Positions 35,619-43,920 of a DNA stretch of 64,000 nt are shown piece after piece; positions within the stretch are counted from its first letter, which is position 1, and every line of letters begins with the position of its first letter. Made by a program: the position numbers and the translations under genes. This stretch comes from Sinorhizobium shofinae (GTDB lineage: Bacteria > Pseudomonadota > Alphaproteobacteria > Rhizobiales > Rhizobiaceae): assembly GCA_001704765.1 (NCBI GenBank), contig MBFK01000150.1, positions 123,760 through 187,759 on the forward strand, given 5' to 3'. The notes beneath the pieces were generated by a model. It saw nothing but the letters and a program-made list of their open reading frames with translations, did not search any database and was not told the DNA's origin.

Positions 35619-36329
35619 TCAGTGATAACCGGCAATGCCCCGCGCGATAACCAAACCGGTAGGCGAGCCGCTCGGTGAACCGCCACGCGGCTCGACGCTG
35701 ATGGCAAGGGTCGAGCCTTCGGTGACCTTCGTCCGCATCGCGGGAGAAACCCGGAACTCGCCTTTGCCGGACTGCGGCAGCACGCCGAGAGAGATTGCAG
35801 GGTCATTGCCCCGCAGCAGCCAGAGTTCGAGTGATTTCTCCCCGTCCTGGCTCGCCGCAACCGGTGTCAGTCGCAGGCGCCCGGAGCCGACGTCGAACTG
35901 GGCAACGAAACCTATGGCATTGCCCTGCCCCGCCAGTTCGGCCACGAGCGGCCGGCCGCCCGATCCGCCGAACAGCCCCGCCAAGGAGATCACAAGGACG
36001 GTGACGGCGGCCAGCGAGGCAATGGCGAGACTACGCCAGAAAGACAAGGAATTCCACAATCCGGTGGAATCGCCCACACCCGCCTGCAGCTCGAACGCCC
36101 GGCGTTCGACGGCAGGCAAGGCGCGCGGCGGCGCAATCGTTTCATAGGCGGAGTCGAGGGAGGCGAGATTGTTCCGCCAGCGGAGGACCATAGCAGCGAA
36201 GTCCCTGTCGGTCGCCATGCGCGCTTCGACCTTGCGGCGGTCTTCGGCGGACAGAACACCCAGCACGTATTCCCCCGCGATCACCTCATCGCGGCGGGAA
36301 TCCCCGCTCTCGGGCTTCTGCGTCGTCAT
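35619..36329 (-). CDS. RskA-type anti-sigma factor without adjacent sigma gene
   Basis: A 236-residue protein: a cytoplasmic N-terminal sigma-binding region (EYVLGVLSAEDRRKVEARMA... LRWRNNLASLDSAY, about 17-65), one transmembrane helix (about 100-120, SLAIASLAAVTVLVISLAGL) and a periplasmic RskA domain (about 130-236, LELWLLRGNDPAISLGVLP). It lacks the His/Cys zinc motif of ZAS anti-sigmas. These proteins normally follow their ECF sigma gene; here the upstream neighbour is argB on the other strand, so the sigma partner is elsewhere or lost. A possible ECF-type promoter lies 115-142 bases upstream. Confidence 0.78.
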   Translation of the reverse strand: MTTQKPESGDSRRDEVIAGEYVLGVLSAEDRRKVEARMATDRDFAAMVLRWRNNLASLDSAYETIAPPRALPAVERRAFELQAGVGDSTGLWNSLSFWRSLAIASLAAVTVLVISLAGLFGGSGGRPLVAELAGQGNAIGFVAQFDVGSGRLRLTPVAASQDGEKSLELWLLRGNDPAISLGVLPQSGKGEFRVSPAMRTKVTEGSTLAISVEPRGGSPSGSPTGLVIARGIAGYH

Positions 36330-36443
36330 CGTTCCATGCTCTCTCAGATTCGAGAGACTTCGCCTTAATAGGATCAGCCAAATCACAAATCTCGTCAATC
36401 GCGTTGGCGACGGGTTTTCGCCACGAACCGACGACATCCTTGG

Positions 36444-36471
36444 TCGACGTGTGTTGCGCCCGGATCATTCC
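36444..36471 (-). promoter_or_regulatory. Candidate ECF-type promoter for the anti-sigma gene
   Basis: On the minus strand GGAAT (36467-36471) and CGTCGA (36444-36449) are 17 bases apart, close to the GGAAC-N16/17-CGTC pattern of group IV sigma factors. It lies in the argB/anti-sigma divergent region. Short motifs of this kind occur by chance, so confidence is low. Confidence 0.3.
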
Positions 36472-36523
36472 ATCCGGCGGAAACTTGCGCTAAACAGCAG
36501 CCGGTAATTTTCGAGGGTCCGTC

Positions 36524-37411
36524 ATGTCCGCATCAGAGAGTGAAATCCAGGCACGCCTGCTCGCCCAGGCCCTGCCCTACATGCAGCGCTACGAGAACAA
36601 GACGATCGTCGTCAAATATGGCGGCCATGCGATGGGCAATCCCGAGCTCGGGCGCGCCTTCGCCAGCGATATCGCGCTCCTGAAGCAGTCGGGCGTCAAC
36701 CCGATCGTCGTCCATGGCGGAGGCCCGCAGATCGGCGCCATGCTCAACAAAATGGGCATCGAATCGAAATTCGAGGGCGGGCTTCGCGTCACGGACGAGA
36801 AGACCGTCGAGATCGTCGAGATGGTCCTTGCCGGTTCGATCAACAAGGAGATCGTCGCGCTTATCAACCAGACCGGCGAATGGGCGATCGGCCTTTGCGG
36901 CAAGGACGGCAATATGGTCTTCGCCGAAAAGGCGCGGAAGACCATCAAGGACCCGGATTCCAATATCGAACGCATACTCGATCTCGGCTTCGTCGGCGAG
37001 GTGGTCGAAGTGGACCGGACGCTTCTCGACCTCTTGGCGCGCTCGGAAATGATCCCGGTGATCGCCCCGGTCGCCCCCGGCCGCGACGGACATACCTATA
37101 ACATCAACGCCGATACCTTCGCGGGCGCCATTGCCGGCGCGCTCAACGCGACGCGCCTCTTGTTCCTGACCGATGTTCCGGGGGTTCTCGACAAGCAGGG
37201 CAATCTTATCAAGGAGCTTTCGGTTGCGCAGGCGCGCGCGCTGATCGCCGACGGCACCATTTCCGGCGGCATGATCCCGAAGGTCGAGACCTGCATGGAG
37301 GCCATCAAGGCGGGCGTGCAGGGCGTCGTCATCCTCAATGGCAAGACCGCCCATTCGGTGCTGCTCGAGATCTTCACCGAGCGCGGCGCCGGTACGCTGA
37401 TCGTGCCGTGA
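36524..37411 (+). CDS. argB: Acetylglutamate kinase
   Basis: A 295-residue amino-acid kinase catalysing the second step of arginine synthesis, N-acetylglutamate phosphorylation. Hallmarks are [12 protein letters not shown] (nucleotide-binding Lys), [14 protein letters not shown], the conserved Arg in [24 protein letters not shown] and [13 protein letters not shown]. The N-terminal extension (about 25 residues, [11 protein letters not shown]) is the type found in hexameric, arginine-inhibited enzymes, so feedback control is likely. GAGGG precedes the ATG. The rpmH-yidC-engB-argB order is typical for rhizobia. Confidence 0.97.
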   Translation: MSASESEIQARLLAQALPYMQRYENKTIVVKYGGHAMGNPELGRAFASDIALLKQSGVNPIVVHGGGPQIGAMLNKMGIESKFEGGLRVTDEKTVEIVEMVLAGSINKEIVALINQTGEWAIGLCGKDGNMVFAEKARKTIKDPDSNIERILDLGFVGEVVEVDRTLLDLLARSEMIPVIAPVAPGRDGHTYNINADTFAGAIAGALNATRLLFLTDVPGVLDKQGNLIKELSVAQARALIADGTISGGMIPKVETCMEAIKAGVQGVVILNGKTAHSVLLEIFTERGAGTLIVP

Positions 37412-37440
37412 GCGGAAAGCCAGCCCCGCGCTGAGCGATT

Positions 37441-37505
37441 CGCCCCTCACCCCGACCTTTCTCCCCGCCTGCGGGGAGAAAGGTGCCGGCAGGCGAATGA
37501 CGGGC
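37441..37505. repeat. Rhizobial intergenic palindromic repeat
   Basis: A perfect 14-base-pair stem (37455-37468 with 37471-37484, loop CT) is preceded by CCCTCACCC and followed by GTGCCGGCAGGCGAATG. It matches the right half of the second module at 14211-14360. It lies 43 bases after argB and may also end its transcript. Confidence 0.7.
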
Positions 37506-37531
37506 CAGTTCAGACAGCCCCCCGCACGCGG

Positions 37532-38308
37532 CTACTTCCCAGCGCTCCCGTAAACCTTCTCCGCTTCACCGCGTAGCCATGCGATCATCGCCCGGTAAGG
37601 GAACGGTCCGTAGCTGACGCGGCCGACGCCGGCGGCGGCAAGGGTGGGTAGATCCGGTGCCCCCGGCTTCATCATGACATTCACCGGCAAGGATGATGCC
37701 GAACAGAGCCTGGCGATGAGACCGGCATCGGCGAGCCCCGGCGCGAAGAATCCGCTGGCGCCCGCTTCGGCATAGGCCTTGGCGCGGGCGATCGCTTCGT
37801 TCATCAGGCCGGCATGGCGCGCCGCGTCGCTTTCCTGCAGGAACAGGTCGGTGCGGGCATTAATGAATAGCGGAACGTTCTGGCGTTCCGCCATGTCGCG
37901 GATCGCCCGGATGCGCGCCACCTGTTTGTCGATGGGATGGATCCCGCCCTTGCCGACGACCTGATCCTCGAAATTGAGGCCGATCGCGCCGGCATCGATC
38001 AGTTGCGCCACATTGGCGGCACCCTGGGCGGGATCCTGCGAATAAGCGCCTTCGAAGTCCACCGACAGCGGCAGGTCTGTCGCTGCGACGATCTCGCGGG
38101 CGATCTCGACCAGCAATTGAAGCGGGATCTTCTGACCATCGGCAAAGCCGTGTGCCGCTGCCACCGACCAGCTTCCGGTGGCAAGCGCCTTGGCGCCGGC
38201 CTCGGCCACGCAGAGGGCGCTGCCTGCATCCCAGATATTGTAAAGAACGATCGGATCGCCCTTGCGGTGCAGCGCCTGAAAGGCGCGCGCCCTTTCCTCC
38301 TGGTTCAT
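37532..38308 (-). CDS. Isocitrate lyase / PEP-mutase superfamily protein
   Basis: A 258-residue TIM-barrel protein of the PEP phosphonomutase-like group. Visible family elements are IVLYNIWDAGSA at the N-terminus, LPLSVDFEGAYSQD with metal-binding acidic residues, IGLNFEDQVVGKG, FINARTDLFL and GVGRVSYGPFPYRAM. Members cleave or form C-C or C-P bonds next to a carboxylate; the true reaction of this subgroup is not established. The catalytic KKCGH loop of isocitrate lyase is absent. The ATG follows GGAGGAG at 6 bases and overlaps the ada stop (ATGA), so it is co-translated with ada. Confidence 0.8.
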   Translation of the reverse strand: MNQEERARAFQALHRKGDPIVLYNIWDAGSALCVAEAGAKALATGSWSVAAAHGFADGQKIPLQLLVEIAREIVAATDLPLSVDFEGAYSQDPAQGAANVAQLIDAGAIGLNFEDQVVGKGGIHPIDKQVARIRAIRDMAERQNVPLFINARTDLFLQESDAARHAGLMNEAIARAKAYAEAGASGFFAPGLADAGLIARLCSASSLPVNVMMKPGAPDLPTLAAAGVGRVSYGPFPYRAMIAWLRGEAEKVYGSAGK

Positions 38309-39384
38309 CGCATCTCCTCCGTAAACAGGCCGACAGGTCTCATCTTGCCCTCGTGCCGTAGCAGCCATTGCTTTCGCTCAAGGCCGCCGCCATATCCCGT
38401 CAGCGATCCATCCGCGCCGATGCAGCGATGACATGGGACGACGATCGCGATACGGTTGGCGCCGTTCGCCCTGGCCACGGCACGCACCGCCTGCATGGTA
38501 CCGACTTCTAGCGCAATGTCGCTATAGGATCGCGTCTCGCCGATCGGTATTTGCATGAGCTGCGCCCACACCTGCCGCTCGAAGGCGCTGCCATCGAGGG
38601 CCAGGGGCGTGCGAAACTCGCCCGACTGGCCGACGAAATAGGCCCTGAGTTCCGCCTCGATCTGCTCGATCGGCGGGGTCCTGCCCGGCACGACGGCCGA
38701 GCGCGCTGTTCGTTTCAGCCTTTCCATCTCCGCCGGCAACGCCTTGCGATCGTGAAACTCGAGGAGGTGGAGGTGCGTCTGGTCGGCCACGGCCACCATG
38801 GGCCCGAGCGGCGTGTCGATCCAGTCGGCAAACAGCAGTTCGCGGCCTTGAGACCTCGCCGGCGCCTCGCCGATCAGCCTCGCGAAGGCGGTCCGGAAGC
38901 CGCTTGGCGATTCGTAGCCCGCATCGACTTGCGCGGCGATGACGCTGGCGCCGGCGGAAAGCTGCCGGGCAGCCTCTCCCATGCGCCGCTGACGGGCGAG
39001 GTCGAGGAAGGTGACGCCGAGGCTCCGTTTGAAGGCGCGACGAACGGTCGACGGATCAAGGCCGCGCCGCACGAGATGGTCCTCGGTCCAGCGACGGTCC
39101 GGGTGGCGGTCGAGGAGCCTCAGCAGTTGATCGACGAGCGGCTCCTTTTCGGCAGCCTGGTCCAGCGGCCGGCATCGCGCGCAGGGCCTGAAACCCGAAT
39201 TGATGCAAGCCGCTATGCTGTCGAAAAACAAGGTGTTCTCCCGTTTCGGCTTGCGGGCGGGACAGGAGAGCCGGCAGAAGATGCCGGTGCTCTTCACGCA
39301 GGCGAAGGCCTGGCCCTCATAGTCGGAACTGCGGGCAAGAAGCGCATCATAGAGGGTATCGTCGTTCGGCAAATCGAAAAGCAT
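38305..39384 (-). CDS. ada: Bifunctional Ada regulator / O6-methylguanine-DNA methyltransferase
   Basis: A 359-residue adaptive-response protein. The N-terminal zinc domain has the four Cys ligands C37, C41, C68 and C71 (FCRLSC and PCARC), one of which accepts methyl groups from phosphotriesters. An AraC-type helix-turn-helix follows (about 95-165). The C-terminal domain carries the methyl acceptor C318 in VVPCHRCIG. Alkylated DNA would switch it to an activator of repair genes. The ATG at 39384 is used; a GTG at 39399 would add five residues and neither has a clear ribosome-binding site. It overlaps the downstream PEP-mutase-like gene by four bases. Confidence 0.93.
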   Translation of the reverse strand: MLFDLPNDDTLYDALLARSSDYEGQAFACVKSTGIFCRLSCPARKPKRENTLFFDSIAACINSGFRPCARCRPLDQAAEKEPLVDQLLRLLDRHPDRRWTEDHLVRRGLDPSTVRRAFKRSLGVTFLDLARQRRMGEAARQLSAGASVIAAQVDAGYESPSGFRTAFARLIGEAPARSQGRELLFADWIDTPLGPMVAVADQTHLHLLEFHDRKALPAEMERLKRTARSAVVPGRTPPIEQIEAELRAYFVGQSGEFRTPLALDGSAFERQVWAQLMQIPIGETRSYSDIALEVGTMQAVRAVARANGANRIAIVVPCHRCIGADGSLTGYGGGLERKQWLLRHEGKMRPVGLFTEEMR

Positions 39385-39464
39385 GCCGCTTTGTAACACC
39401 CGGCGGTCGAACCGTCCGCCGAAATTCGGGCGTCTATTTTATATCGCGAACGCGCCGCCTAATC

Positions 39465-39568
39465 TAAAGCGCGTCGCATTCAAACTTATTCATGCGGCGC
39501 GCTTTAGGTCCTTGTTTTTATGCATGTCGTCATCCCAAAACCGCTCCACACTTTTGGGCGACATGCAT
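39465..39568. repeat. Two-hairpin rhizobial intergenic element
   Basis: The first stem pairs 39465-39479 with 39492-39506 (14 of 15 Watson-Crick plus one G-T; core TAAAGCGCG/CGCGCTTTA). The second pairs 39520-39540 with 39552-39568 (ATGCATGTCG...CCCAAAA with TTTTGGG CGACATGCAT, four-base bulge). The linking GTCCTTGTTTTTATGCATGTCG text is widespread in Rhizobium and Sinorhizobium intergenic regions. The element ends on the first base of the EamA stop codon, between two minus-strand genes. Confidence 0.75.
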
Positions 39569-40482
39569 TAGAGGACAAGCAGCATCACGACGCCGAGCAC
39601 GATCAGCAGGCAGCCGACGAATTCCAGACGGCTGATCCATTCGCGGAAGACGAAGAAGGACGAGGCAAAGGTGAAGAGCATCTCGACCTGCGCCACCACC
39701 TTGACGATCGCCGCCTGCTGCAGCGTCATCGCCATGAACCAGCCGAAGGACGCCGACGAACCGACGAAGCCGACGATGAAGGCGGGCTTCCAGGCGGCGC
39801 CGATGCGCTTCAATTCATCGGGCTCCCGCGCGACGATCCAAAGGAGCATGACGACGGTCTGCAGCAGGATGACGAAACCGAGCGTGAAGCTCGCCTGCAT
39901 CATGTAGTCCGGCGCGGGCAGGCTGGGTGCCAGCGCCAGGGAGGCCGAACGGTAGGAAACTGCGGAGAGCCCGAAGAACGTGCCGGAGAGCAGGCCGATC
40001 GCGGCCGTGCGGCTAAAGATCGAGGTCACCAGCGACCGGGCGCTGAGCGCCGTGCGGGCAACGGAAATCAGCATGACGCCGACGACCGAGATGGCGATCG
40101 CGACCAGCGTCCCCTGGCTCGCTTTTTCACCCAGGAAGATCAGTCCGAAGAGCGCTGCCTGGGCCGGCTCGGTGCGGGAATAGGCGGTACCGACCGCGAA
40201 GTTGCGAAAGGAGAAGAGGTGAACGAGCAGGAATGTCGCAGCGATCTGCGCCAAGGCTCCGACGGCGGCCCAGAGAAAGAAGGTCCCGTTCGGTACCGGC
40301 AGCGGATGACCGGCGACGCGCCAGAGCACGAGAAGGTAGAACAGCGCGAAGGGCAGTCCGAAGCCGAAGCGCACGAAGGTGGCGCCGGTCGTCCCCATGG
40401 CGCCCTTCAGGTGCTTCTGCATGGAGGAACGGATATTCTGCAGAAAGGCCGCGGCGACGGTGATGAGAACCCAGGTTTCCAT
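39568..40482 (-). CDS. EamA/DMT family transporter
   Basis: A 304-residue inner-membrane protein with about ten predicted helices in two EamA repeats (about 5-140 and 155-300), the drug/metabolite transporter architecture. Recognisable stretches are GATFVRFGFGLPFALFYLLV in the first half and FVGSSASFGWFMAMTLQQAA, then FTFASSFFVFREW, in the second. Exporters of this type handle small metabolites or amino acids; the substrate is not inferable. Its stop codon begins at the edge of a palindromic repeat. Confidence 0.85.
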   Translation of the reverse strand: METWVLITVAAAFLQNIRSSMQKHLKGAMGTTGATFVRFGFGLPFALFYLLVLWRVAGHPLPVPNGTFFLWAAVGALAQIAATFLLVHLFSFRNFAVGTAYSRTEPAQAALFGLIFLGEKASQGTLVAIAISVVGVMLISVARTALSARSLVTSIFSRTAAIGLLSGTFFGLSAVSYRSASLALAPSLPAPDYMMQASFTLGFVILLQTVVMLLWIVAREPDELKRIGAAWKPAFIVGFVGSSASFGWFMAMTLQQAAIVKVVAQVEMLFTFASSFFVFREWISRLEFVGCLLIVLGVVMLLVL

Positions 40483-40584
40483 CTTCGCCGGCTAGCACGC
40501 GCAGGGGCGACAATCCATCCGCAAGCGAAGCAGGCGTCAAATAAATCCGTTTTCCTCGCCGGCGCGCCATGTCATAAGGCGGCC

Positions 40585-41298
40585 ATGAAAAAACTCGATC
40601 GCCTGCCGACCCATGCCGATTTCGCCCATGTCACCGACTGGGTCTTCGATCTCGACAACACGCTCTACCCGCACCACGTCAATCTTTTCGCGCAGATCGA
40701 CCGCAACATGACGGCCTATGTGGCCGAAATCCTGTCGCTCGAACCGGCCGAGGCGAAGAAGCTTCAGAAGGAATATTACCGCGATCACGGCACCACCCTG
40801 CAGGGCCTGATGATCCATCACGGCATCGACCCGAACGATTTTCTCGAAAGGGCGCATGCGATCGACTACAGCGTCGTGCCGGCAAATCCCGAACTCGGCG
40901 AAGCGATCAAGGCCCTGCCCGGCCGCAAGTTCATCTTCACCAATGGCAGTGTCGTCCATGCCGAGATGACGGCGCGCGCGCTCGGCATTCTCGAGCATTT
41001 CGACGACATCTTCGACATTGTCGCCGCCGGCTACGTGCCGAAGCCGGCCGGCGACACCTATGACAAGTTCATGAGCCTTCACCGCGTCGACACGCGGCAC
41101 GCGGCGATGTTCGAGGATCTGCCGCGCAACCTCCTGGTGCCGAAAGCGCTCGGCATGAAGACGGTGCTGCTGGTTCCGCGCAATCTCGAATATGAATTCG
41201 CGGAAGCCTGGGAGACCTCCAGCGACGCCGACGAGCAGATCGACTACGTCACCGAGGATCTGGCCGGCTTCCTGCGCCGGATCGTGGCCCCAGTCTAG
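40585..41298 (+). CDS. HAD-superfamily pyrimidine 5'-nucleotidase-like phosphatase
   Basis: A 237-residue HAD hydrolase. Motif I is VFDLDNTLYP with nucleophile Asp, motif II is IFTNGS, motif III Lys lies in VPKPAGDTY and motif IV Asp in MFEDLPRNL. The alpha-helical cap between motifs I and II (about 30-100) and overall match point to the pyrimidine 5'-nucleotidase (Sdt1/PynA-like) subgroup acting on UMP/CMP. The long upstream frame to 39520 is not coding; the ATG at 40585 begins the family N-terminus. Confidence 0.87.
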   Translation: MKKLDRLPTHADFAHVTDWVFDLDNTLYPHHVNLFAQIDRNMTAYVAEILSLEPAEAKKLQKEYYRDHGTTLQGLMIHHGIDPNDFLERAHAIDYSVVPANPELGEAIKALPGRKFIFTNGSVVHAEMTARALGILEHFDDIFDIVAAGYVPKPAGDTYDKFMSLHRVDTRHAAMFEDLPRNLLVPKALGMKTVLLVPRNLEYEFAEAWETSSDADEQIDYVTEDLAGFLRRIVAPV

Positions 41299-41317
41299 GC
41301 CCAGATGGAAACCTAAC

Positions 41318-42217
41318 CTACCGGCTGCCCGAGGCCATCGGTACGGCGCGCGGATCCATGGTTTCGTAAAAGCGGGCGATGATCTCCCAGGCCTCTTCGG
41401 CGGTTTCGACGAAATGCACGAGATCGATATCGTTCGGCGCGATCGTGCCGAACTCGGCCAGCGCCTCGAAATTGATGATCGAGCGCCAGAACTTCTCGCC
41501 GAACAGGACCAGCGGCACGAGCGCCAGACGGCCGGTCTGCATCAGCGTCATGGTCTCGAACAGCTCATCCAAGGTGCCGAAGCCGCCCGGGAAAACCGCC
41601 ACCGCCTTGGCGCGCAGCAGGAAGTGCATCTTGCGGATGGCAAAGTAATGAAAGTTGAACGACAGTTCCGGCGTGACGTAGCGGTTCGGCGCCTGCTCAT
41701 GCGGTAGGACAATATTGAGACCGATCGACGGTGCGCCGACATCCGCGGCACCGCGATTTCCCGCCTCCATGACGCCTGGACCGCCGCCGGTGACGATCAC
41801 ATATTCCTTGTGGCCAAGCTTGGCGGACTGCTCGGAACAGATCCGGGCGAACTTGCGCGCCTCGGTGTAGTAGACCGAGGCCGCCTCCAGGTTCTGGCGC
41901 TGCGTCTCGTTCTTGGCCGCCCAGGCCTCGCCGCCCGGCTCCGGAATACGCGCGCCGCCGAACATGACGACGGTCGAGTTGATGCCGCGCTCCTCGAGCA
42001 TCATCTCCGTCTTCAAGAGTTCGAGTTGCAGGCGCACCGGCCGCAATTCCTCACGACACAGGAAATCGTCGTCGATATAGGCGAGACGGTAGGTCGGAGA
42101 GGCCGATTGGGGCGTCACAGGGACAGTCGAGGCGCGCTGCCGGCTTTGCGAGCTGTCTGCCAGCGGATCCCAGACCCCGTCCTTGCGGCGCAAACTGCGC
42201 TTCTTCATGCGTCCCAT
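41318..42217 (-). CDS. LOG family protein (putative cytokinin riboside 5'-monophosphate phosphoribohydrolase)
   Basis: A 299-residue Rossmann-like protein with the LOG signature PGGFGTLDELFE and the preceding VTGGGPGVMEAGNRGA. The FPGGFGT loop binds the nucleotide phosphate. LOG proteins release free base from cytokinin-type nucleotides or act as general nucleotide 5'-monophosphate nucleosidases. At about 300 residues it is the long bacterial form with an N-terminal extension. The start could be 42217 or 42253; neither has a strong ribosome-binding site. It is convergent with the HAD gene (19 bases). Confidence 0.83.
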   Translation of the reverse strand: MGRMKKRSLRRKDGVWDPLADSSQSRQRASTVPVTPQSASPTYRLAYIDDDFLCREELRPVRLQLELLKTEMMLEERGINSTVVMFGGARIPEPGGEAWAAKNETQRQNLEAASVYYTEARKFARICSEQSAKLGHKEYVIVTGGGPGVMEAGNRGAADVGAPSIGLNIVLPHEQAPNRYVTPELSFNFHYFAIRKMHFLLRAKAVAVFPGGFGTLDELFETMTLMQTGRLALVPLVLFGEKFWRSIINFEALAEFGTIAPNDIDLVHFVETAEEAWEIIARFYETMDPRAVPMASGSR

Positions 42218-42522
42218 ATGTCTTCGTCCCGTCGCGTTCCGAACAGCCGGCATCTCGTCCGGACACGTTCATTCATGTGCTGCTAAGCCATAAGTGCGTC
42301 TCTCTGCCGGAAACGCGAAGGCTTGCCAAGTCCCCGTTTGGAGAGCGGGCCGAAAAGCCCTTCAACTTTTCAGAGCCAGGCACCGCCGCGACGCACTTCT
42401 TTCAGGCGCAAGCGGTCGCCGGCGCCCACTGAATTGCCGGCCGATTCCGTCCTTTAATCGGTTCCGATTTGAGGAATTATGCAGTAGAGCTTGCTGGACA
42501 ACGCGAACTTTAAGGAAATCCG
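42218..42522. other. Divergent intergenic region LOG / dapD
   Basis: 305 bases. Apart from the RIME-like fragment at 42451-42490 no feature could be assigned; the dapD promoter must lie here. Confidence 0.4.
42451..42490. repeat. RIME-like palindrome fragment upstream of dapD
   Basis: The block TTAATCGGTTCCGATTTGAGG followed by ATGCAG resembles the first palindrome and continuation of the two RIME-like copies at 54340 and 63795, but the second palindrome is missing. It lies 33-72 bases before dapD, so it is probably within the leader. Confidence 0.4.
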
Positions 42523-43380
42523 ATGACGAACCACGACCTCGCCTCCCTGTCGCAGACGATCGAGACCGCCTTCGAAGATCGCGAGGCCGTCAGCACCAGC
42601 ACACTCGGCGCGATTCGCGATGCCGTGGAGGCGGCGCTGAACCTGCTCGACAGCGGCAAGGTGCGCGTCGCCGAACGCGGCGCCGACGGGGCCTGGACCG
42701 TCAACCAATGGCTCAAGAAGGCCGTGCTCCTCTCCTTCCGGCTCAACCCGATGGAACTCGTCAAGGGCGGCCCGGGCGAGTCGGTGTGGTGGGACAAGGT
42801 CCCCTCCAAGTTCGACGGCTGGAGCATCAACGAATTCGAGAAGGCCGGCTTCCGCGCCGTGCCGAACTGCGTCGTGCGCCGTTCCGCCTATATCGCCCCC
42901 AATGCGATCCTGATGCCCTCCTTCGTCAATCTCGGCGCCTATGTCGGCGAGGGAACGATGGTCGATACCTGGGCGACCGTCGGCTCCTGCGCGCAGATCG
43001 GCAAGAATGTGCATCTTTCGGGCGGCGTCGGCATCGGCGGCGTGCTGGAGCCGATGCAGGCCGGTCCGACCATCATTGAGGACAATTGCTTCATCGGCGC
43101 CCGGTCCGAAGTGGTCGAGGGCTGCATCGTCCGTGAGGGTTCCGTCCTCGGCATGGGCGTCTTCATCGGCAAGTCGACGAAGATCGTCGACCGCGCCACG
43201 GGCGAAGTCATGTATGGCGAAGTTCCGCCCTATTCCGTCGTTGTCGCCGGCTCCATGCCGTCCGGCTCAACCATGGCCAACGGCCAGCCGGCGCCGAGCC
43301 TCTACTGCGCCGTCATCGTCAAGCGGGTCGACGAGAAGACGCGTTCCAAGACCGGCATCAACGAGCTGCTTCGGGATTGA
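42523..43380 (+). CDS. dapD: 2,3,4,5-tetrahydropyridine-2,6-dicarboxylate N-succinyltransferase
   Basis: A 285-residue left-handed beta-helix acyltransferase of lysine/diaminopimelate synthesis that succinylates tetrahydrodipicolinate. The hexapeptide repeats are visible from about residue 120 ([20 protein letters not shown], then [20 protein letters not shown]). The N-terminal domain carries [18 protein letters not shown] precedes the ATG. The succinylase route is completed by dapE in this same window (52555-53748), about 9 kb downstream. A DUF805 gene starts two bases after its stop. Confidence 0.97.
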   Translation: MTNHDLASLSQTIETAFEDREAVSTSTLGAIRDAVEAALNLLDSGKVRVAERGADGAWTVNQWLKKAVLLSFRLNPMELVKGGPGESVWWDKVPSKFDGWSINEFEKAGFRAVPNCVVRRSAYIAPNAILMPSFVNLGAYVGEGTMVDTWATVGSCAQIGKNVHLSGGVGIGGVLEPMQAGPTIIEDNCFIGARSEVVEGCIVREGSVLGMGVFIGKSTKIVDRATGEVMYGEVPPYSVVVAGSMPSGSTMANGQPAPSLYCAVIVKRVDEKTRSKTGINELLRD

Positions 43381-43382
43381 TC

Positions 43383-43766
43383 ATGGTCGAGGAGGGGCGG
43401 CAGCCGAGCATGACCTGGCTGTTCTTCAGCCCCTCCGGCCGGATCGGTCGCCTCCCTTTCTTCCTCTCCTGGCTCTTCTGGCTCGTCGTCGGCGGCATCA
43501 TCCTGATGCAGATGCTGAAATACGAGGACCAGGACGCGGCACTGACGCTCTGGACGCTGGCGTTGATAGGCTCCGGCATCGCCTCGACCGTTTCCATTGC
43601 CATGCTGGCGATCAAGCGCCTGCATGATATCGGCTATCCCGGTCCGCTCGCCCTTTGCCTCTTCATCCCGGTGCTGAGCCCCATCGTCTTCATCGCACTC
43701 TGCCTCTGGCCGGGCGCGCAAGGCGCCAACGAATTCGGCGGGCGCCGCAACGGCCCCGGGCGCTGA
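43383..43766 (+). CDS. DUF805 family inner-membrane protein
   Basis: A protein of 127 residues with three or four transmembrane helices and the DUF805 N-terminal pattern WLFFSPSGRIGRLPFFLSWL, with IKRLHDIGYPGPLALC later. Function is unknown; some family members are linked to membrane inhibitor or phage-resistance roles without a common mechanism. The start could be 43383 or 43410; the latter gives the usual family N-terminus (MTWLFF) but sits 12 bases after GGAGGGG. Directly behind dapD, so probably co-transcribed. Confidence 0.8.
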   Translation: MVEEGRQPSMTWLFFSPSGRIGRLPFFLSWLFWLVVGGIILMQMLKYEDQDAALTLWTLALIGSGIASTVSIAMLAIKRLHDIGYPGPLALCLFIPVLSPIVFIALCLWPGAQGANEFGGRRNGPGR

Positions 43767-43920
43767 CCGCCCGCCCCTGTACATTCCCTCTCCCAGCGCG
43801 TATGTAGCGCCGCAAATGAACAGGGCCGCGACGTTGGCCGCGGCTATCGACGCCTGATGACGACCCGATCCATGATCCGCTCGTCTGCCGGTGCGACGAC
43901 CGAAATCCGAAAGACAGGAC

